Assembly (NCBI RefSeq): GCF_001922345.1
Contig: NZ_CP018811.1
Location: 4,154,001 to 4,218,000, forward strand
DNA length: 64,000 nt
Direction: 5' to 3'
Source of the DNA: Paraburkholderia sp. SOS3
Lineage (GTDB): Bacteria > Pseudomonadota > Gammaproteobacteria > Burkholderiales > Burkholderiaceae
Part shown: piece after piece, positions 59,611-64,000 of the stretch
Numbering within the stretch: position 1 is the first letter of the stretch
Layout of the letters: each line of letters starts with the position of its first letter
Notes under the pieces: generated by a model
What the model saw: only the letters and a program-made list of their open reading frames with translations
Told to the model about the DNA's origin: nothing
Database searches by the model: none
Translations under genes and position numbers: made by a program

Positions 59611-59638
59611 AGATCACGCGGCCCGGCAACGCCGCCGC

Positions 59639-60391
59639 TCACGCGTCGTCCGATTCGCGCAAACGGTCCGCATGCGTTTGCGCAGCGGCGAAGTCGAGGT
59701 CGCCCGAGTAGATCGCCCGGCCGCAAATCACGCCTTCGATGCCTTCATCTTCGACTTCGCACAGCGCCTCGATATCCGCGAGGTTGGACAGTCCGCCGCT
59801 CGCGATGACCGGAATCTTCACCGCGCGCGCAAGACGTACGGTCGCCTCGATATTGATGCCCTGCATCATGCCATCGCGGCCGATGTCCGTGTAAATGATC
59901 GATTCGCACCCGTAGTCTTCGAACTTGCGCGCGAGATCCGCCACTTCGTGGCCGGTCAGCTTGCTCCAGCCGTCGGTGGCGACCTTGCCGTCTTTCGCGT
60001 CGAGGCCGACGATGATATGACCGCCGAACGCCGTGCAGGCCTCGAGCAGAAATCCGGGATTCTTCACCGCCGCCGTGCCGATGATCACGTACTCGAGGCC
60101 ATCGTCCAGATAGCGCTCGATCGTATTCAGATCGCGGATGCCGCCGCCCAGCTGCACCGGAATCTCGCCGCCGACCTCTTCGATGATCGCGCGAATCGCC
60201 TCTTCATTGCGCGGTTTGCCGGCGAATGCGCCATTCAGATCGACGAGATGCAGGCGCCTCGCGCCGCGTTCGAGCCAATGGCGGGCCATTGCCGCCGGCT
60301 CCTCGGAGAATATCGTCGCCTGGTCCATATCGCCCTGTTTGAGGCGAACACATTGACCGTCTTTCAGGTCGATGGCGGGGATCAGCAGCAT
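59639..60391 (-). CDS. hisA: Phosphoribosylformimino-AICAR isomerase HisA
   Basis: HisA (250 residues) isomerises ProFAR to PRFAR. It is a TIM barrel starting [34 protein letters not shown] and [12 protein letters not shown] carry the catalytic acids. It is read between hisH and hisF. Confidence 0.97.
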   Translation of the reverse strand: MLLIPAIDLKDGQCVRLKQGDMDQATIFSEEPAAMARHWLERGARRLHLVDLNGAFAGKPRNEEAIRAIIEEVGGEIPVQLGGGIRDLNTIERYLDDGLEYVIIGTAAVKNPGFLLEACTAFGGHIIVGLDAKDGKVATDGWSKLTGHEVADLARKFEDYGCESIIYTDIGRDGMMQGINIEATVRLARAVKIPVIASGGLSNLADIEALCEVEDEGIEGVICGRAIYSGDLDFAAAQTHADRLRESDDA

Positions 60392-60537
60392 AGCAATCGG
60401 GTGATGTCTGGGAAGAAGGTTGAGGTCCGGCCGGCGCGAAGCCGTTCCGCTAGTTTAGTACAACTCTTTCGGCCGCCTTGCTAATGTGGGGGGTGTCCCG
60501 TCGACGGCCCTGCACTGGTCGCGCAAGACGGCAAAAT

Positions 60538-61179
60538 TCATGGTTTCCAGTGCACGAAATTACGGTACACGCGCAAGCCCGCATCCGCACTTTTTTCCGG
60601 GTGGAATTGGGTAGCGAAGATATTGTCGCGCGCGACCGCCGACGTGAACGGCGCGCCGTATATCGTTTCGCCCGCGGTTTGCGCGGCATTGTCGGGCACC
60701 ACGTAGTAGCTGTGCACGAAATAGAAGAAACTCTGGTCAGGCACGCCGTCCCACAACGGATGCGGCTGTGCCTGACGGACACGGTTCCAGCCCATCTGCG
60801 GCACTTTGAAGCGCGAGCCGTCGTCCTGCAATTGCCCCTCGAGCTCGAAGCGCACGACCTTGCCCGACAGCAGGCCGAGGCCGCGCGTATCGCCCTCGGC
60901 GCTCCAGTCGAAGAGCATTTGCTCGCCGACGCAGACGCCCATCAACGGCTTGTTGCGCGCTGCTTCGAGCACCGCATCCTGCAGGCCGGATTCAGCGAGC
61001 GAGCGCATGCAGTCCGGCATCGCGCCCTGACCCGGCAGCACGACGCGGTCGGCCGCGCGGATCGCCTCGGGGCGATCGACGATCGCCACCTCTGCTTCGG
61101 GCGCAGCCTTTTTCAGCGCCTGCGCGACCGAGCGCAGGTTGCCCATTCCGTAATCCACAATCGCAATCGAAGTCTTCAT
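60538..61179 (-). CDS. hisH: Imidazole glycerol phosphate synthase, glutaminase subunit
   Basis: HisH (213 residues) supplies ammonia to HisF. The nucleophile is in [10 protein letters not shown]; most homologues read GVCLGMQ. The oxyanion-related LPGQGAM and the C-terminal [11 protein letters not shown] complete the class I amidotransferase triad. It lies between marC and hisA. Confidence 0.96.
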   Translation of the reverse strand: MKTSIAIVDYGMGNLRSVAQALKKAAPEAEVAIVDRPEAIRAADRVVLPGQGAMPDCMRSLAESGLQDAVLEAARNKPLMGVCVGEQMLFDWSAEGDTRGLGLLSGKVVRFELEGQLQDDGSRFKVPQMGWNRVRQAQPHPLWDGVPDQSFFYFVHSYYVVPDNAAQTAGETIYGAPFTSAVARDNIFATQFHPEKSADAGLRVYRNFVHWKP

Positions 61180-61209
61180 TTCAAGCCAGGGTTGTCACTT
61201 CAACACATG

Positions 61210-61830
61210 TCACTTCAGGGCAGGCAACAGCGCCTTCAAGCCATCGACGATAAATTCCACCGCGAGCGCCGACAGCATCAGACCCATGAGCCGCGTGCCG
61301 ATATTGATACCGGTGCGACCGACCCAACGCGCAATCGGTTCGGCCAGACGCAGCGACACGAAACAGATGGCCGCGAGCACCGCTCCGATAGCGATCAGAC
61401 TAACGCGGTCGTACCAATGGCGAAAGCTGGCCGAATAGACGATGACCGTACTGATCGAACCGGGTCCTGTCAAAAGCGGAATCGCAAGCGGCACGACCGC
61501 GATGTTGTCCTTCGATTCGGCTTCGTAGCGCTCTTCGGGCGTCGCGCGCGCGTTGCCGATCTGCGCGTTGAGCATGCTGATCGCCATCAAAAGCATGATG
61601 ATGCCGCCGCCGACTTCGAGCGAGCCGATCGAAATGCCGAAGAAACTGATGATCTGCTGTCCGCACAGCGACGTCACCGCAATTACGCAGAACACTGAAA
61701 TCGATGCGATGCGGATCGTACGCCGTTGCTCCGCTTCCGACTGCTGCGCGGTCAGGCTCAGAAAAAACGGCACTACACCGACCGGGTTGATCAGCGCGAG
61801 CAGCGAAATAAACGACTTCAGGATGTCCAT
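61210..61830 (-). CDS. MarC-family membrane protein
   Basis: A 206-residue protein with six predicted membrane helices, starting MDILKSFISLLALINPVGVVPFF (the NPVG motif is characteristic). Later helices include PLAIPLLTGPGSIST. Its function is unknown; the name MarC does not imply multidrug resistance. ATG 61830 is the family start. It lies inside the his operon between hisB and hisH. Confidence 0.9.
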   Translation of the reverse strand: MDILKSFISLLALINPVGVVPFFLSLTAQQSEAEQRRTIRIASISVFCVIAVTSLCGQQIISFFGISIGSLEVGGGIIMLLMAISMLNAQIGNARATPEERYEAESKDNIAVVPLAIPLLTGPGSISTVIVYSASFRHWYDRVSLIAIGAVLAAICFVSLRLAEPIARWVGRTGINIGTRLMGLMLSALAVEFIVDGLKALLPALK

Positions 61831-61909
61831 TGCAAGCGGGGCGCGTCGACACGGCACCGGTCCGGTTGGGCACGCTCGAGCCGCCGCGAGAATGTGCCCG
61901 AAATTCGTA

Positions 61910-62497
61910 TCAGAGGCTGCCCTTGGTCGACGGAATCTGCCCCGCCGCGCGTTCGTCCAGTTCGACCGCCATGCGCAGCGCGCGGCCGAACGCCTTGAAG
62001 ACCGTTTCCATCTGATGATGGGCATTCAGGCCGCGCAGATTGTCGATATGCAGCGTGACGCCCGCGTGGTTCACGAACCCGCGGAAGAATTCGATCGACA
62101 GATCGACGTCGAACGTGCCGATTCGCGCGCGCGTGAATGGCACATGGAATTCGAGCCCCGGACGCCCGGAGAAATCGATCACGACGCGCGACAGTGCTTC
62201 ATCGAGCGGCACGTACGCGTGGCCGTAGCGGCGGATGCCCTTCCTGTCGCCGACCGCCTTTGCAACGGCCTGGCCGAGCGTGATGCCGACGTCCTCGACG
62301 GTATGGTGGTCGTCGATATGGGTGTCGCCATGCGCCTCGATATCCAGATCGACGAGTCCATGCCGCGCGATCTGGTCGAGCATGTGATCGAGGAACGGCA
62401 CGCCGGTGGCCAGTTTCTGCTGACCGGTGCCGTCCAGATCGATCTTCACACGGATCTGCGTTTCGCTGGTGTTGCGAACGACTTCCGCAAGGCGCAT
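61910..62497 (-). CDS. hisB: Imidazoleglycerol-phosphate dehydratase
   Basis: HisB (195 residues) is the monofunctional dehydratase, without the phosphatase domain found in enterics. Metal-binding motifs are [13 protein letters not shown] and [10 protein letters not shown], with [15 protein letters not shown] near the end. It lies 63 bp after hisC. Confidence 0.97.
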   Translation of the reverse strand: MRLAEVVRNTSETQIRVKIDLDGTGQQKLATGVPFLDHMLDQIARHGLVDLDIEAHGDTHIDDHHTVEDVGITLGQAVAKAVGDRKGIRRYGHAYVPLDEALSRVVIDFSGRPGLEFHVPFTRARIGTFDVDLSIEFFRGFVNHAGVTLHIDNLRGLNAHHQMETVFKAFGRALRMAVELDERAAGQIPSTKGSL

Positions 62498-62560
62498 GAC
62501 AATTCCTCGAAGCTTGCTTGAAATGTAAGGTGGGGGATTAGCCGCCGTGTCGGCACTCGC

Positions 62561-63631
62561 TCAATGCAGCGCGAGTCTCAACGCGGCAAGCAATTGCGTG
62601 TTCTGTTCCGGAGACCCGACCGTCAGACGTACGCAATTCGCCAGCAATGGGTGCATTTTACTCACGTTTTTGATCAAAACCCGCGCGTTTAGCAGGGTTT
62701 CGAACGTCGCGGAGGCATCGGGCACGCGTACGAGCAGAAAATTGCCCGCGCTCGGAAAAACGTGGGCGCCGGGCAGGCCGGCCACCGCCTGCGCCAGTTT
62801 CGCGCGCTCCGAACGCAGTTGCGCGGCTTGCGCATCGAGCAGGTCCACATGATCGAGCAGGAAATCGGCGGTTGCCTGGGTCAGCACGTTGACGTTGTAC
62901 GGCGGGCGTACCTTGTCGAATTCGCCGAGCCATGCCGGGCGGCCCGCGAGATAACCGAGGCGGATGCCGGCAAGGCCGAGCTTCGATACGGTGCGCATCA
63001 CGACTACGTTGTCGAACTCGCCCGCGCGCGGCATCCAGCTATGTCCGGCGAACGGCTGGTACGCCTCGTCGATCACCACGAGGCTTCGGCTCGAGGCTTC
63101 GATGATCCGCTCGATGTCGTTTTCGTCGAACAGATTGCCGGTCGGGTTGTTCGGATAGGCCAGATAGACGACGGCCGGACGGTGCGCCTCGATGGCCGCG
63201 ATCATCGCGCCCGTATCGAGCGTGAAATCGGCGTTCAGCGGCACGCCGACGAACTCGAGGTTCGCGAGCTGCGCCGATACCTGATACATGACGAAACCGG
63301 GCACGGGCGCGAGCACCTTCGCGCCGGGCTGCGCGCACGCCACGGCAATCATGCTCACGATTTCGTCGGAACCGTTGCCGAGCAGCACATCGCAATTCGC
63401 CGGTATCCGCATCACGCGCTTGAGCTTGTCGATGAGCGCGCCCGGACGCGGCGCCGGATAGCGGTTCAGCGCGACACCCGACAGACGTTCGCCGAGTTGG
63501 GCAGCGAGCGGCGGCGGCAGCTCGAACGGATTTTCCATCGCGTCGAGCTTGATGTAGCCGGTCGCGTCCGGCACCGGGTAGCTCGTCATCGCGAGCACGT
63601 CGCGGCGGATGATGTCTTGTGGTGTGGTCAT
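62561..63631 (-). CDS. hisC: Histidinol-phosphate aminotransferase
   Basis: HisC (356 residues) is a fold-type I PLP transaminase acting on imidazole acetol phosphate. The PLP lysine is in [23 protein letters not shown] and GNGSDEIV are other cofactor contacts. It lies 97 bp after hisD. Confidence 0.96.
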   Translation of the reverse strand: MTTPQDIIRRDVLAMTSYPVPDATGYIKLDAMENPFELPPPLAAQLGERLSGVALNRYPAPRPGALIDKLKRVMRIPANCDVLLGNGSDEIVSMIAVACAQPGAKVLAPVPGFVMYQVSAQLANLEFVGVPLNADFTLDTGAMIAAIEAHRPAVVYLAYPNNPTGNLFDENDIERIIEASSRSLVVIDEAYQPFAGHSWMPRAGEFDNVVVMRTVSKLGLAGIRLGYLAGRPAWLGEFDKVRPPYNVNVLTQATADFLLDHVDLLDAQAAQLRSERAKLAQAVAGLPGAHVFPSAGNFLLVRVPDASATFETLLNARVLIKNVSKMHPLLANCVRLTVGSPEQNTQLLAALRLALH

Positions 63632-63728
63632 AGCGTGCGGCCTGCGCCGCGTCGGTAAAGCCGCTCGTTCTGGTCCCGCCGTTCTCGGCCAGCCGCTTTC
63701 TCTAGCCGTCTTCTTCTAGCTGTTTCTT

Positions 63729-64000
63729 TTAGCCGTTCTGCTTCATCCGGTATTCGGCGCTGCGTGCATGTGCGGGCAGTCCTTCGCCGTACGCGAGTTC
63801 CGCTGCGATCTCGCCGAGCGTTTGCGCGCCTTCCGCACTGACTTCGATCACACTCGATCGCTTGAAAAAGTCGTACACGCCAAGCGGCGACGAAAACCGC
63901 GCGGTACGCGACGTCGGCAGCACGTGGTTCGGGCCCGCGCAATAGTCGCCAAGGCTTTCGCTCGTGTAGCGGCCAAGGAAGATCGCGCCCGCGTGACGAA
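63729..64000 (-). CDS. hisD: Histidinol dehydrogenase, C-terminal part, cut by window end
   Basis: About 90 codons at the C-terminus are present, running to TAA at 63729-63731; the gene continues beyond the window. The motif [26 protein letters not shown] is diagnostic of HisD, which oxidises histidinol to histidine in two steps. It is upstream of hisC on the minus strand. Confidence 0.95.
   Translation of the reverse strand, partial: RHAGAIFLGRYTSESLGDYCAGPNHVLPTSRTARFSSPLGVYDFFKRSSVIEVSAEGAQTLGEIAAELAYGEGLPAHARSAEYRMKQNG

Overview
The window is a gene-dense, GC-rich chromosomal segment from a betaproteobacterium, most likely Burkholderiaceae of the Paraburkholderia / Burkholderia / Caballeronia type. 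This rests on gene content and order recognised from the sequence, not on a database search: rpe-gph-trpEGDC, hemA-prfA-prmC-grxD-ubiX, petABC-sspA-sspB, and hisDCB-marC-hisHAFIE followed by hinT and tatABC. I see no prophage, insertion sequence, CRISPR array or plasmid functions. It reads as core genome with a few accessory-looking transport and regulatory genes.

Layout. (1) 1-5.2 kb: end of rpe, gph, then the tryptophan genes trpE, trpG, trpD and trpC. A short Trp-containing leader ORF and a terminator hairpin lie ahead of trpE and suggest attenuation. (2) 5.3-13.8 kb: CYTH protein, ung, azoR, an M61 peptidase with dsbC, a UbiH-type hydroxylase, ychF and a MazG-like protein. (3) 13.8-19.3 kb: glycerol-3-phosphate importer ugpBAEC with a candidate Pho box, facing a lipoprotein glycerophosphodiester phosphodiesterase. 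(4) 19.7-25.9 kb: ettA, an AsmA/DUF748-like protein, and a minus-strand set of a GlsB-like membrane protein, an M24 aminopeptidase and a HAD hydrolase. (5) 26-31.4 kb: an orphan response regulator with a degenerate receiver domain, then hemA-prfA-prmC-grxD-ubiX.

(6) 31.5-48.4 kb, the most variable part: a YgiD-like dioxygenase, an APC permease, a cold-shock protein, a short Hsp70-like protein, two MFS transporters, a nitroreductase, a TetR regulator with twin operator-like sites, DUF1415, two methyltransferases, an unrecognised 106-residue protein, an UxaA/GarD-type dehydratase, DUF1059 and a flavoprotein. (7) 48.5-53 kb, minus strand: petA-petB-petC (cytochrome bc1), sspA-sspB and tRNA-Thr with its own terminator. 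(8) 53-64 kb: Nif3-like protein divergent from a DegS/HtrA-like protease, then on the minus strand hisD (cut by the window end)-hisC-hisB-marC-hisH-hisA-hisF-hisI-hisE-DUF4870-hinT-tatA-tatB-tatC.

No clearly new multi-gene system stands out. The observations most worth checking are regulatory or small-scale: the trp leader peptide and attenuator, the pseudo-receiver regulator next to hemA, twin TetR operator candidates, inverted repeats at hemA and upstream of the APC permease, a 32-bp perfect palindrome after ettA, and several short intergenic tandem arrays with 12- to 15-bp units. All positions and motifs were read by eye, and families were assigned from remembered motifs, so unusual families carry lower confidence.
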